Below, one piece after another: positions 53,701-64,000 of a stretch of 64,000 bases of DNA. The notes beneath the pieces are model-generated. The model ran no database searches. It saw only the letters and a program-made list of their open reading frames with translations, and was not told the DNA's origin. This DNA is from Ligula intestinalis (lineage: Eukaryota > Platyhelminthes > Cestoda > Diphyllobothriidea > Diphyllobothriidae), in assembly GCA_036362985.1 (NCBI GenBank), contig JAYGXS010000007.1, forward strand, positions 15,928,009 through 15,992,008. The letters run 5' to 3'. The position numbers and the translations under genes are program-made. Within the stretch, counting starts at the first letter, position 1; every line of letters begins with the position of its first letter.

Positions 53701-54285
53701 AGACACAGTGAAGATAGGTTAAATGAGGAGAAAAATACTAGATGAAACTTTAATTTAATGATGCAAATTCCGTAAGCATCGGTGATTGATACAATGTGGT
53801 CATACCGCCTTGTAAAATATGCATCCCTTGCCAAAAGTGATGTAAATTTAGGCTTTAAAAAGACTTAACATTTCCGTTCTATACTCTGAGTATGCCTTAC
53901 TTAATTAAACGTGATTTATGAACCATCAGCACTAAGCAGTTATGAAATAAAAACGCTGGTTTGCGTAAAGTGAAGTTGGCTTTTGTTGGGTTTATTGTTG
54001 ACAATTATAAATTGGGAAAAAGAGGATTTAAGATCCACAAGATAAAGGGAGGGCATAAATAGGAACTTGTACATAAGCATAAAGAGAACAACAAAACCGT
54101 TGTTCTCTGTCATGGTACGATTGTGACCCAGCTATATAGCACACAGAGCGTAAGGTCACTTGCTTGCTAGTAATAATGTCAAAGATGTAAAACAAGATGA
54201 GAAAAAATGACAAATATGTTTGTGCATATTATTATAACCTAAAATTTTAGCGGAATAATTGAAAATGGACTAGAGAGGTCAATAG
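53701..54285. other. Nothing recognised
   Basis: AT-rich spacer; weak upstream continuation of LINE E is possible. Confidence 0.35.
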
Positions 54286-54800
54286 TGTAACAACCCAAGA
54301 GACTGAATGGTTGTTTAAGTACACCAAGGTCGTCACTTTTGGCGCGGACCTTGGATGGAGATGCTGTGATCGAGTGTCAGTGAAGAAACCGGTGCCCTTT
54401 TCCCTCACAGCCGCTGACCCCCTTCCTGCCGCCGTCGTCGTCAATCGTATCGCCGTCCCACACACTATGTCAGCACTTCTGTCTCGCCCCTGCAGTCACC
54501 CACAGCACTGTATTCCCCACCGGTAACTGATCAGACATAAGAGAACACACTCCACTCCAGATGGGACTTGCATCTGTGTAACGCCGTTCCTTATCCCCAT
54601 CTTATTTTCTTACTCTATACGTATTCGTTATTACTAGTAGATTCCTCTGCACATATTCACGTCTCCTACTCCGGCCTTAATATTTGTGTGCTTGGGTGAT
54701 GCTTATCAATCCAGCTCCGAGTTTCCGATGCCGAGCTATCCTCAGGTCTCTTATCCTTTAGGTGTGTGCCAACCTCGACATCCCTGGCCCGCTACAATAG
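54286..54800 (+). repeat. Dispersed repeat R0, copy 2
   Basis: Reverse-complement partner of 330-850, about 500 bases. Confidence 0.7.
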
Positions 54801-56599
54801 AAGAAACATCTGGCCTCCGTACATTGCTATATTGGTTGTGGGTCGCGAACCGTTGCAGCTGTTCTAGTCGGGTAAGTATCAAGGGTATATAAGGAAACCT
54901 GTCTACATATTCATGGTGGCCGTACGTTTTATTAATAAAGCTAGTAGCAAATACACAGTAACTCGCTGTAGAAAGGTCGCGATTCATAGCGGATTTTGGC
55001 CACTAGCTCGCTATGGATAGAATGGCAATACGGCGGACGCTTTATCTATTGTTTGATAAAATTCTATTATATACGAATAATCTATAAAATGGAATTTCCT
55101 CTGAGTCAGTTCCATTGGAATTTTTTCCCATCCGGCCTGTACTGTGACTGGAAGAATTAATCGCTGAGTAGTGCTAAACGTGAGGTGGTAACTCGGATGT
55201 TATTAAGACTTACCATTAATCAATGTAGTATTCAATCGGCCCTATTACGCTACTTCATGAGTTTATCCAGGAACCCATTGAGTCATCAGGTGGGCATGGT
55301 CGATAAGATTAAGCTTATCGACCCATCGAGACGATCTTCTCTGATAGAAATTTCCCGGAATATTTATTCCTGTGCAGCTTGCTTTCGGTACTGGGCAGTA
55401 TTCCGGGCGGTCGTTAGCAAGGTTACAACCGGTTGTAAATCCGCGTCTACAAGAAGCGCCAATTTGTATCGTGGTAAAGGATGGCAGTGATTATATGATA
55501 AACCATGTAACTTCTCGTCTAATTTGTTTTGCTGAACATCGTAAGAGCTTTAAATGTACATGCATACTACATTTTTATTTGAGTACCGAAACTACTAGCC
55601 AAATAAACGATGGACGCCGGGCACTGAAAGTGGGGAGTATTATGTGTGGTATGTGTTATAGACCAATAGCACCTCATGGCATACACCAGTTGGATGCCCC
55701 CGTTGTTAGAATTGTGGTCAAAAGCTATCAGGAATACGACGTCAACTAGGATCTTGCTTGCTCTCTAACAGCTCCGATTTGGTGTGCCGCTGTTTTGCGC
55801 CCTCTTTGAGCGACTGACTGTGCTTCAAAATTTTCGCTAGTCCGAATGGTGGCAGTGGATGTTCCGAATCGCTGGACATTGTGTTCCTAACCAGAGAGAT
55901 TTTTTACCGTAGGTGAAAAGCCCCATGCGCACGTCGTTAAATAGTCTGTCACTCAAGTATAGATGGGCGCGGTCACGACCCAACAGCGACATTATCAACG
56001 CTTTCGAAGAGTAACAATGTAGGCATTGGCTGTAGCGCATCTGTGTGGAGCAGGTGTTGTGGAACCTGAATACCTGCCGACGAAAGTGAGGGACCCAGAA
56101 ATCTTCTCTGATGAGTAGTATCAGGTTGTTTTAATTTTTATTGCTTTCCTTTGTTCGTGTTCTGCAGCCACTTTAGATATCTATGATCTAAAATCTACAC
56201 TACGGAGACTTAGCGTTGATACTCGTACCCATTTTGTGTATGTGATTTTAAGCCTCATTATCATGTGATGGCCCCTATTTTCATAATGATAGAAAGGAAA
56301 CTTCCTGACGATGTTGTTTTTCGTTGTAAAATTAAACATAATCCTGTTTTTTTCCCCGATAAGTTGGTGTGGGAACTATTGTTCTTCTTCATTCATCTGC
56401 CGGTGATCTGGCCTCTACAAGGGGGGGGGGCACCTCTGCACTACATTTAACTCCATAACTGTTTAAAAATTGACCCCTTTCCCACAACCGCTTGCTTTCT
56501 TGCTAGAGGTTGTATCCTCTGGCTCATTAGTCCGTTAAGTTATTCATAGGGCAGAATCCGTTCAGTTTTCCGTACTATCGTCAAACTTGGTATCTGTCA
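54801..56599. other. No supported gene; contains a perfect short palindrome
   Basis: 55,298-55,323 has 10-bp perfect arms (GGTCGATAAG / CTTATCGACC) around ATTAAG. A G10 run lies near 56,420. Open frames at 55,185-55,749 have no domain. Confidence 0.45.
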
Positions 56600-57230
56600 C
56601 ATGTGTGTGTTCGACTATCGATTTCGATGAAGTCCACCAAGTTCACCAACAGTTTGGTACAGAAGGTGACAGTCTCAGGTGTTAGCTTTAAAGTGTTGGA
56701 AGACGTAGTTAGCGGCTCCGCACTCTTCACCTTCACCCGGAATCTTGAAGATTAAACAGGTTCAAGCGTAAGCTGCTTTACACTTGCAAGCCGAAACACC
56801 GCCCAACTTAGCCTTCAGTGACAGTAGATTTGCGCGAGTACTACTGCACTGTCTACCCTCACTCACCTATAGAAGTTGTCTAGCCAGACTTTAGTAAGCT
56901 AGGACTGGTACTGCTACTTATAATACTACTTACTAGGGTATAGCTCAAATATAGTATTTGCTCAAGGTTAAACAAAGGCATATGCAATAAGAGCTAAAGA
57001 TATATCATAAATTTAGGTCGGAACAAAGTGACATGTGCCATTTTTCAGGATAATTCTTTTAGAAGTGCTGTGCCTATGCTAAAAGTACTAGTTATAGAAA
57101 TCATACTTGCTAAAGTCAGTAAGTAGCAAACTGCAGCGTTGAAATTAGCATGTAGAAATTTTTAAGCCTAGTTCGCAGTCATAGCCTAGGTGGGAATTTT
57201 AGTAAGCTAAAGATTTAAAGAAACGTGTAT
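56600..57230 (+). repeat. Dispersed repeat R3
   Basis: 56,600-56,940 matches 45,260-45,610 and 62,290-62,640. About 57,060-57,130 resembles 63,130-63,240 (TAGAAATCATACTTGCTAAA-like). Confidence 0.75.
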
Positions 57231-58340
57231 TTGATAATAGCTGAGGATCTATCATGCATTTTGGTCATAACACGGTGTCATTTGCTGAGCAAATTTAACT
57301 AAGAGACTGGACTGCGTAAACTACGAGATACATTCGTTTCTAAACTGAGTAATGAAGTTACAGCCAGCTAGATTTTAAGGTAAGCTAGATTAGATTTATG
57401 TGCATTTAAGAAAGCAAATTTACTACTGCGGTTAAGAGAACTAGGCTATAATAAACGAATTAACAATAAAAAGCTTACGCGTTTCCTAGGCCTCATCCGG
57501 GTTAGTATATAGGATACCCGACGAGTTCACATCCGCGAGGCAGGTGCGACTGTCAGATAGCCACCTGATGGACGACTGGGGTAAGGTGAGCAACGCAAAC
57601 GGCCGTTGGCACTCACGGAAGAATCCGAAATGCACTGCGTTGTAAATATCTGATTGGCCCGCAGACTCTGGCTTAATTGGGTTCTGCTCTTGAGTCATGC
57701 GAATTCTTCAACCGTCTGTTACCAACGGTGTCAAATACCTTCGTAGTAATAATTTAATCTCATCCACTAACCACATAGACCCAGAACACCAGACTCTAGC
57801 GGGAATGCCGTCTCATTGGACAGCGGATTTGCTGCTGTGATGTGATGATAGTTTTCTCCATCCTCTTAAAACCATTTTGAATAACGGACTCTGAAGATTT
57901 GTGTGCAATCGCGACATGAGCCTCTTCAGTTTGATTCTCAGACCACCAGTCGACAAAATAGGCACGGAAGAACAACCAATAGTTGCAGGCGATTTCGTGG
58001 AGTATTCGGGAGACGCTAGTACATTTACTAGCCTTCTGAGACAAAGTGCAATAGGCCACAACTTACTCTACGGGTATTTGACGATTAAGTATAAATGGTG
58101 CTACTGAACCATGGAGAGTAGCCTGTTTTATAACTCCAACTTTTAGGGTAGATGGTACAAGAGGAAAAATGTGTAGCACTCCTCAACCCCTTTCACTTAT
58201 CTATTCAGCGTTCTAATAATGAAAGTTGGACAAATTTGCAAACATGCTTATGACCTGTTTCTCAAACTTTGAAAGACGACAAGCCGGCACTGTTTTTTTC
58301 AATTTTCAGTTATAACAAAGATACATATTTAACTTTCTCT
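57231..58340. other. Intergenic; no supported gene
   Basis: Overlapping open frames on both strands at 57,796-58,107 have no recognisable domain. Confidence 0.35.
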
Positions 58341-58415
58341 ACTTTAGGTGACACAGAATATTGGTGGTGGCCGCCCAGTGTCACCGTGTCTGTTTACGTA
58401 TTCTCCAGAGGAAAC

Positions 58416-59017
58416 ATGTCCTCTCTTATACACCGATCCGCGATATTCGCTTCTGCCATTTGTAAGAACATTTATACGAAGAATCTTCGGACTACGCCAA
58501 AATCGAACTTGGTCCATACATTGTCAGCCAAACAAGCTAGCTGGATTCCCGCAATATCCATTCTTATAGCTAGCTTGCGGTCAACGCACACTCCAACGAA
58601 GTCATTCGGCATTCCTCCATCTGTTCTTAAGAAGAAACTTAAGGATTCCGAGAACCTGCTGCTGATTGACGTTAGGAATCCAGAAGAAATTCAGGAAAAC
58701 GGACAAATCAAAGGCTCCATAAACATCCCCTGTAAACAGTATTAAGCTACTTAACTAGTACGTTGTAGTCGAATCGTTGAAAGCTACCCTTGATCTGACG
58801 AACGACGCCTTTCACACAAAGTACGGATTTGATCGGGGGATACTGAACACAACGCCCCTTGTTTTCGTTTGCAAGATGGGTATTCGAAGTCAGAAGGCAC
58901 TTATTATCGCCAAGGAATTCGGCATTTCAGAGTTTGTTTACTATTCTGGCATTGACCTTTTTTAGAGTATTTTCGCTTTCCGGTGGTTTTGATGCATGGA
59001 AAATGGAAGAAGCCTAG
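58416..59017 (+). CDS. Rhodanese-domain protein (thiosulfate sulfurtransferase-like), three exons
   Basis: Exons 58,416-58,733, 58,771-58,931 and 58,966-59,017 with introns of 37 nt (58,734-58,770) and 34 nt (58,932-58,965), both GT...AG, and no frame break. The product is about 176 residues. The N-terminal 35-40 residues (MSSLIHRSAIFASAICKNIY, then TKNLRTTPKSN) are basic and lack acids, like a mitochondrial presequence (inference). The rhodanese domain has LLLIDVRNPEEI, GSINIPFESL, FHTKYGF and the active loop VFVCKMGIRSQKA, with the sulfur-carrying Cys in CxxGxR, and ends LSGGFDAWKMEEA. Single-domain rhodaneses move sulfane sulfur to thiol acceptors. ATG 58,416 is preferred because a longer frame upstream reads through an acceptor-like CTCTACTTTAG (58,347) and has no ATG of its own closer than 58,269. 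A poly(A) signal is 51 bases after the stop. It appears intact and is flanked by repeats. Confidence 0.88.
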
Positions 59018-59067
59018 ACGAGATGCTATGAAATCTATGTTTGCGACCTTTATTTCATCCCTACTGT

Positions 59068-59073
59068 AATAAA
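59068..59073 (+). terminator. Poly(A) signal AATAAA of the rhodanese gene
   Basis: It lies 51 bases after the TAG at 59,015-59,017. Confidence 0.65.
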
Positions 59074-59079
59074 AGCAGA

Positions 59080-60655
59080 TCGAATATTTTGCAAATTGTC
59101 TTAGCAAACTTTTGTGTTTCGCCTGGGCAGTTTGTTTTTTAACTCGACTTGTCAACGAAAAATAAAGTGTCTGTTCTGCTGATCTCAAAGTAGTCAACTT
59201 TCAGTTGTTCAACTGCTTTGCATGACAAAGTTCTGTAGAGATTGGACGGAGGAGGCAGGCCCATAATTCAAGCTGTGGTAGATGGTGAGGTTACCGATAC
59301 AAATTTGCCGTGCGCACTAACTGTTGCCCTCCAACAATTGGCTTCGTTTGAATCCTCGAATCAGGGAGCCTCGACAAGGACGGAGATGGCGTAGTTTATT
59401 GGTGTATTGTAATAACTTATACTAGGCCAAAGTGAAACATACGCGGATGTCTAAACTTGGGCTGAAACGATCCAATCAGATAGTGTCCTTGAGTGCTTAG
59501 CCTATCGACTGAAGTTCGGTCTCATGTGATTGGTTGTGCAGAACCCCAATTCTGCCGTGAGATGGTCTAACATCAGCACGCGCGTGGCCTGTGTGTGGAC
59601 AGATAGATCAGCATGCGCTAGGCAAGTGGTCGGATCGATATATCTGTATAATAACGTTCCGTTTGGGGGGCGTGGGAGTAAGTTGTATAGAACGACTTCT
59701 CGTAAAAGATAGTAGCTGCATACGCAGAACGTGCGTTTTGCAATCCGGAGGAGTCAGAGTATCCTAAGCCTTTCTGTGCGAGCCGAAGTCACGTAAAAAC
59801 TGTGCGGCTATTGCATGCTGAGGACAGGTAGTGGTTAGTAAGCCTCTGCGCACTGCATTCGCAAAGGACCGACCAGGCCGATGCGTGCTGCGAAGCCGTA
59901 GAAGTCTGTTATCAGCGTCACTGTGCTGACTCATCCTGCATTCTTCTAACAAGCCCTGCGTTCGCGTGTGACAATTTACCCTGCGTGTTACCTTCCGTAC
60001 CACTCTTCTGATCGATCCTCCGCAGGAACCCACGTGCTGACTGTCTCACGGTCGAGTCACAGCCGCCAGAGCTCGGGGCCAATCATTTCGCATCTACGGG
60101 TGATTGGCTGCGGGCAAAAAAGTACGAGCTACGGGTTTCTGTTACCCGTGCGCACATACACAAAAAGTTGACCTAAAAAGACTGCGAACAACACTTTTCT
60201 ACAGACATCTTTTTTTAACTCAGAGTAAACACGGTCTAGCTTTATCAGTTTTCCCCGACTCCTGATTTTAGAAACCTTTTCTTTGACAAAACCAAAACTT
60301 AGACAAAGCCAATGAGAGCAGAATATATTGGGGTATGTTCAAGCAACGGTGCTGCTGTTTGTGGTGGTTTTGGCACGCCGATTGGTATTGTTGATAGGTG
60401 CTCAGGATAAGTTAGATGTGTCGACATTGAGGTGACTTCTGCATTCATGGATGCGCATTTGACCGAGCAGGTGCATGTGGTCTGTGAATGCACGAGGGCA
60501 GTGGAGCTGATGGTCTCTGCTGTGAGTAAATGTCCCAGGCACAGGTTCGTCAGCCTCTGCAATCAATTCGCAAGCGACCGGCCAGGTCGATGCACGGAGT
60601 GAACGTGCGATAAAAGTGATGACAAGCTAAACTGAGGTCCCTATTGCTGATGGCA
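59080..60655. other. No supported gene; short internal duplication
   Basis: A roughly 50-base block recurs: 59,840-59,890 (GCCTCTGCGCACTGCATTCG, GACCGACCAGGCCGATGC) and 60,553-60,600 (GCCTCTGCAATCAATTCGC, GACCGGCCAGGTCGATGC). No domain is seen in the open frames. Confidence 0.4.
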
Positions 60656-60664
60656 GGGCTGGTA

Positions 60665-60750
60665 GTGGGGTAGGTCTGGAGACATTCAAGCGCCAGGATT
60701 CGAATCCGCAACCGCTGGTAATGAAGCACCGTATCTGCTATGCCCAGTGA
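60665..60750 (-). repeat. tRNA-like segment (possible SINE head)
   Basis: It contains the B-box-like palindrome GGATTCGAATCC and, on the minus strand, an A-box-like GGGCATAGCAGATACGG. It cannot fold as a complete tRNA by eye. Confidence 0.25.
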
Positions 60751-60779
60751 TATCGAAGGCTCAGGGCACTTTCCTCCCT

Positions 60780-61480
60780 ACAAAAGGTTGACGCGTTTGA
60801 AGCTTTCTCGGCGTGCTAAAAGCCGTGGCTCTAAAAAGTACCAACTAATGAGATAACTCAGATCGCCTCTTTGCATATTATCTTCTGGCACGGTTTTGAG
60901 GGTGCGGTCGTCCGCGAAGTGTATGTTATGGACTGTAGCCGTAAACACAAACGTTGGAGCCTGCATTGCCAGCTTTCGAGATATCCTTCGGTTCTGTAGG
61001 TACCGCAGGGTGCCCTTCACGGTAGGCATCCATCAGCACGACAGAGGACAAGAGACTGAAGAAGGAACTCGCGAGTACTAAGACCTGCGAAGGCTTCGGA
61101 CACCGACCCGTTATCAGCGACGCGTGCCATCATCCTTTGCGGGGTGCACCGCTTGGGACAGCCGAGTATCTGCAGACTTTTCTACAGTCTATTGCAATCC
61201 ACCGTTTCATAGGCTTTCGTCACATTCCCAAAGGTCGTGTAGAGGTGGGTCCGCATCTTCTGGCACTTCTCTTATAGCTGGCGAGTGGTGAAGATCATGC
61301 CGATTCTCCCGCGGTGTCGACGAAAGCTACATTGACCTTCCATGTGTAGTCCCTGTTCTAAATGGCCGTACAGACACATGAGAAGAATACGTGCGCAGAT
61401 CTTCCCGACTAAATTAAGCACAGTTGTCTCTCGGTTTACAGAGGTGGACGATTATGGCCTCCTTGAAGGAGGGGGCCATC
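60780..61480 (-). pseudogene. RTE-type LINE reverse transcriptase fragment
   Basis: The minus strand in several frames gives FRRHRGRIGMIFTTRQL, MRTHLYTTFGNVTKAYETVD (RT motif A region), ARVADNGSVSEAFAGL and, further on, FTATVHNIHFADDRTLKTVP (catalytic FADD, about 60,935-60,900) with EDNMQRGD. These are the RTE/BovB signatures (HLYTTFVDLTKAFD..., ATVHDLLFADD...). Between the two blocks the QGC-type motif is deleted. Stops and frameshifts make it inactive. It is the only RTE element in the window. Confidence 0.8.
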
Positions 61481-61504
61481 GCATGTAGGTCTGAAAAAAT
61501 TTCA

Positions 61505-61565
61505 CCAGAGACGGACATAGATTTATTGAAAGTATACGCATGCTCGCTAATTGCTCTTCGGATTT
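61505..61565 (+). mobile_element. Solo 3' end of the P1/P3-type PLE
   Basis: TTATTGAAAGTATACGCATG, then CTCGCTAATTGCTCTTCGG, matches both outer ends of PLE P3 (41,505-41,560 and the reverse of 39,235-39,290). It lies immediately beyond the 5' side of the RTE fragment. Confidence 0.65.
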
Positions 61566-62015
61566 CTGTGATGGGAATTTTGGCGACCTTAAAACATTTC
61601 GAAAATTGTTCAGGCGAAGATAACAGTAGTGCTAGCAGGAGTCAGAGAAGAAAGTGAAGGATGTGGAGAAAGAGACGAATTCTGGAGGGAATGCATATGG
61701 CATAAGAATGAGGAGGATATGGAGAAGAAGATAAGAATAAGGATAAGAAGTTGCTTTATGTGGAGGCGGAAGAGTAGGACGTTCAGAATGGTGATTTGCG
61801 GTAGGGGAGTAGGAATTTGCAGATAGGTCAAATGAATGGAAGAGGAGGATGATCAGTTTGAAGTAATGGAGCAGGATTATATAGAGCGTTTTGAGCTAAG
61901 TGCAGGGTAGGGGAACATGACAAGCAATTAGAGGAGGCGGAAGGGGATGTGAGCGAGTTTTTATAGGAATCCGAAATCTCGCGCCAATAAAAATCCTGTC
62001 CCAGGTATCTCAGTT
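61566..62015. other. Purine-rich stretch, no gene
   Basis: 61,640-61,850 is strongly purine-biased on the plus strand (GAGGAGGATATGGAGAAGAA type). No supported feature. Confidence 0.4.
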
Positions 62016-62035
62016 TCATCATCATCATCATCATC

Positions 62036-62071
<36 letters not shown>

Positions 62072-62072
62072 C
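62016..62072. repeat. (ATC)n(ATT)n microsatellite
   Basis: Six or so CAT/ATC units run into about 12 ATT units. Confidence 0.9.
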
Positions 62073-62289
62073 AAACTGATTCATAGAGGCCACATTCTTG
62101 TATCTACCGACAGGCTAACACTTTTAATGTTACGTGACTAATAACGCATATGCTTTCGGCCTGGCGTATGTCCGCTAATTCTTGATATGGGTTTTGTGAA
62201 GTGCGCGAGGAAGTCAGAAAATTCCAAAGTCGTTTCCGATGACGTCTGCTGTGTGTCTCAGCGAAAGGTGGGCTATGGGCGTGAGCTTA
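62073..62289. other. Nothing recognised
   Basis: Short spacer. Confidence 0.35.
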
Positions 62290-63260
62290 CTTGTGTGTGT
62301 GTATTCGACCATCGATCTCAATGAAGTGCGCCAACAGGTTGATACAGAACGTGACGGCCCCAGGGGATAGCTTTTAAGTGATAGCGGACGTAGTTAGCGC
62401 CAACCATACTCTTAAACTTCGCCCGGTGTCAAGAAGGCCAAAGGGGACCCGGCGTAGGCTGCTTTATCCAATGCAAGCTGAAACACCACCTTACTTAATC
62501 TTAAGGGGCAGTAGACTTTGCATGAGTGCTTCTATACCATCTATCCTAACTCACCCTTAGTAAGTGTGAAGACAGGTCCAAGGAGGCCGAGACTGATATG
62601 ATTCCTACTATTTATACTACTACTAACTAAAAATGCAGCCGAGTCTTAGTAGTACTGATACTAACACTGACGCTTACATTCGGCAGGGGTGACGCTGATT
62701 ATACCAACGCTGGGGCTCATATGCCCTTGATCACAACAAAGAGTGTGAATCTGGGCTTAAACTAATCAGAGTAAGTATGTACTTGTTTGGTACCCAGCGC
62801 ACAGCAGAATTTGCCTTAATTTCCACCCATTATGCACTCCCAATCTGTATGAAGTAAAGTTATTAGCTTTTGGGTTAAATAAAGCGTTATCAAAAAATAG
62901 TACAAGTTCCACCATGCTTTTATGTCGCAAAGTTTGCCGTCTATAGATAAAATATAGGCCAACTGCGGTATCTAGCTGCAGCCTGGACTTTACTGAAGGT
63001 CTATTCTTATCCCCTCAATCCCAGCAGGGAGGGTGGATCTGGATTTACGCTATTCGGAGTAAATACATGTTTCAGGCCCGGAGCACCTCGGGGCTTTCCT
63101 TCGTTTCCACCCTCTCACCTATGTCCACCAAAAGTTGTGTCACATTTTATCAAGTTTGGAATAGGATACTGCTGCATGAAGTAATATGACACTGGTAAGA
63201 GTGCTAGAAATAATACTTACTAAGATTAGCAGATAGTATATTTTTAGGTTTTGATATGCC
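62290..63260 (+). repeat. Dispersed repeat R3, longest forward copy
   Basis: Head matches 45.3 and 56.6 kb; middle (62,690-62,950) and distal part (63,000-63,250) match the reverse strand of 9.8-10.2 kb and 8.7-8.95 kb. No coding frame. Confidence 0.75.
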
Positions 63261-64000
63261 TAAAGATTCGGGGTCCAGATATGTTATTGAGTGTATCGTC
63301 TCCCAAAGAAGAGGTAGGTGTATATTCCTATAATTGTAGCAATAGCTGACATGCATCCTATATTTGAAACAAGCATAACAGATGGAAATATGAGCTTATG
63401 CGCGCCTTAACTTCGTTCGAGCTGATTTTTAAGACACCCGGCGAGCGTTCACGACCGGTTGATAAGAAAGACTCTCACCTATCCTTACGTAAAATGATAG
63501 TAAACTGCGTTTAATATTCCCTTCTTTTTGCCCTTTTACCCTTATGCTCGCGGAGGAGGATATAGCGATGATGATTTCTGCTATACGTAAAAGTGATAGA
63601 GCTTTCGAACTGTTAATTTGCGATAGCTGTATCAGGACACCGTGCTATTTAGCAGGGTACATTTACAGCGCGCTTGACTTGCTCTCGCAGGTTTATCCTC
63701 ATGGATACGGAGGAAGATATCACAATGATTATTTTTGTCCATAGGCGTGCACGTAAGCTGGCTATTGACTGATCCATGTAGAAGCCGTTCATTTCCTTAC
63801 TGTCTCGACGGGCAAATATTACACTGCTTAACCCGATAAGCACATGAGACGCTCTGATGTAGGCTGCCGTGAGAATGCACCCCCGCAGTTGGATTGGCAG
63901 GTGCCCGATTCTGGAATAAGCAGCGTGTGACCTGCAGCATGACGGCGCAGAGACTGCGACTTGTGATAATAAATAGTTGCTATACCGAGAATGAGGCTTA
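63261..64000. other. Nothing recognised
   Basis: 63,400-63,470 weakly resembles 57,480-57,530 (ACACCCGGCGAG / ATACCCGACGAG). No supported gene. Confidence 0.35.

Noticed and set aside
55372..55749. 125-codon open frame, plus strand
   Set aside because: No domain, no ATG near a plausible signal, and no splice or poly(A) evidence.
60665..60750. Functional tRNA gene
   Set aside because: Only the B-box region is convincing; acceptor and anticodon stems cannot be formed by eye.

Overview
The window looks like nuclear DNA of a parasitic flatworm, most likely a tapeworm with a large repeat-rich genome (a diphyllobothriid such as Spirometra or Dibothriocephalus would fit). This is inference. It rests on the mix of CR1/jockey-like LINEs, an RTE LINE, several Penelope-like lineages (PLEs), a Ty3/gypsy remnant and a tRNA-headed SINE carrying a hammerhead ribozyme, together with a host gene whose introns are only 34 and 37 nt. 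No bacterial operons, CRISPR arrays or rRNA genes are visible.

Host genes are few. (1) A chymotrypsin-fold serine protease lies on the minus strand between 20,813 and 28,292. Four exons with matching phases carry His, Asp and Ser of the triad, but the IVGG activation site is absent. (2) A small spliced gene of unknown function lies on the plus strand at 41,927-42,514 with a poly(A) signal. (3) A rhodanese-domain gene lies on the plus strand at 58,416-59,017 with two micro-introns and a poly(A) signal. A possible fourth exon (minus, 43,013-43,204) is weak.

Most of the rest is transposable elements. 1.1-4.8 kb: a LINE split by a head-to-head PLE pair. 4.5-12.4 kb: a roughly 1 kb repeat in inverted copies around unique DNA, then a dispersed repeat (R3) interrupted by a GIY-YIG fragment. 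14.8-19.9 kb: two LINEs in direct tandem. 20.4-28.3 kb: the protease, with SINE, foldback and LINE-tail debris in its introns. 29.5-31.3 kb: a complete Tc1/IS630-type transposon with TA target duplications and iteron-bearing ends. 35-36.8 kb: an inverted PLE and two facing SINEs. 39.2-41.6 kb: the best-preserved PLE, with only two in-frame stops and outward-facing duplicated 3' ends. 43.2-44.4 kb: a gypsy integrase with one LTR. 45-53.7 kb: further PLE, LINE and gypsy fossils. 54-64 kb: dispersed repeats, the rhodanese gene and an RTE fragment.

The most interesting signal is a set of hammerhead-ribozyme-like motifs in three sequence contexts: in the SINE family (complementary stem I, CUGAUGA and GAAA boxes, palindromic stem III), at the 3' ends of PLE-type elements (stem II covaries between copies), and once in a protease intron. 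All coordinates and alignments were made by eye, so repeat edges are approximate to about 10-30 bases.
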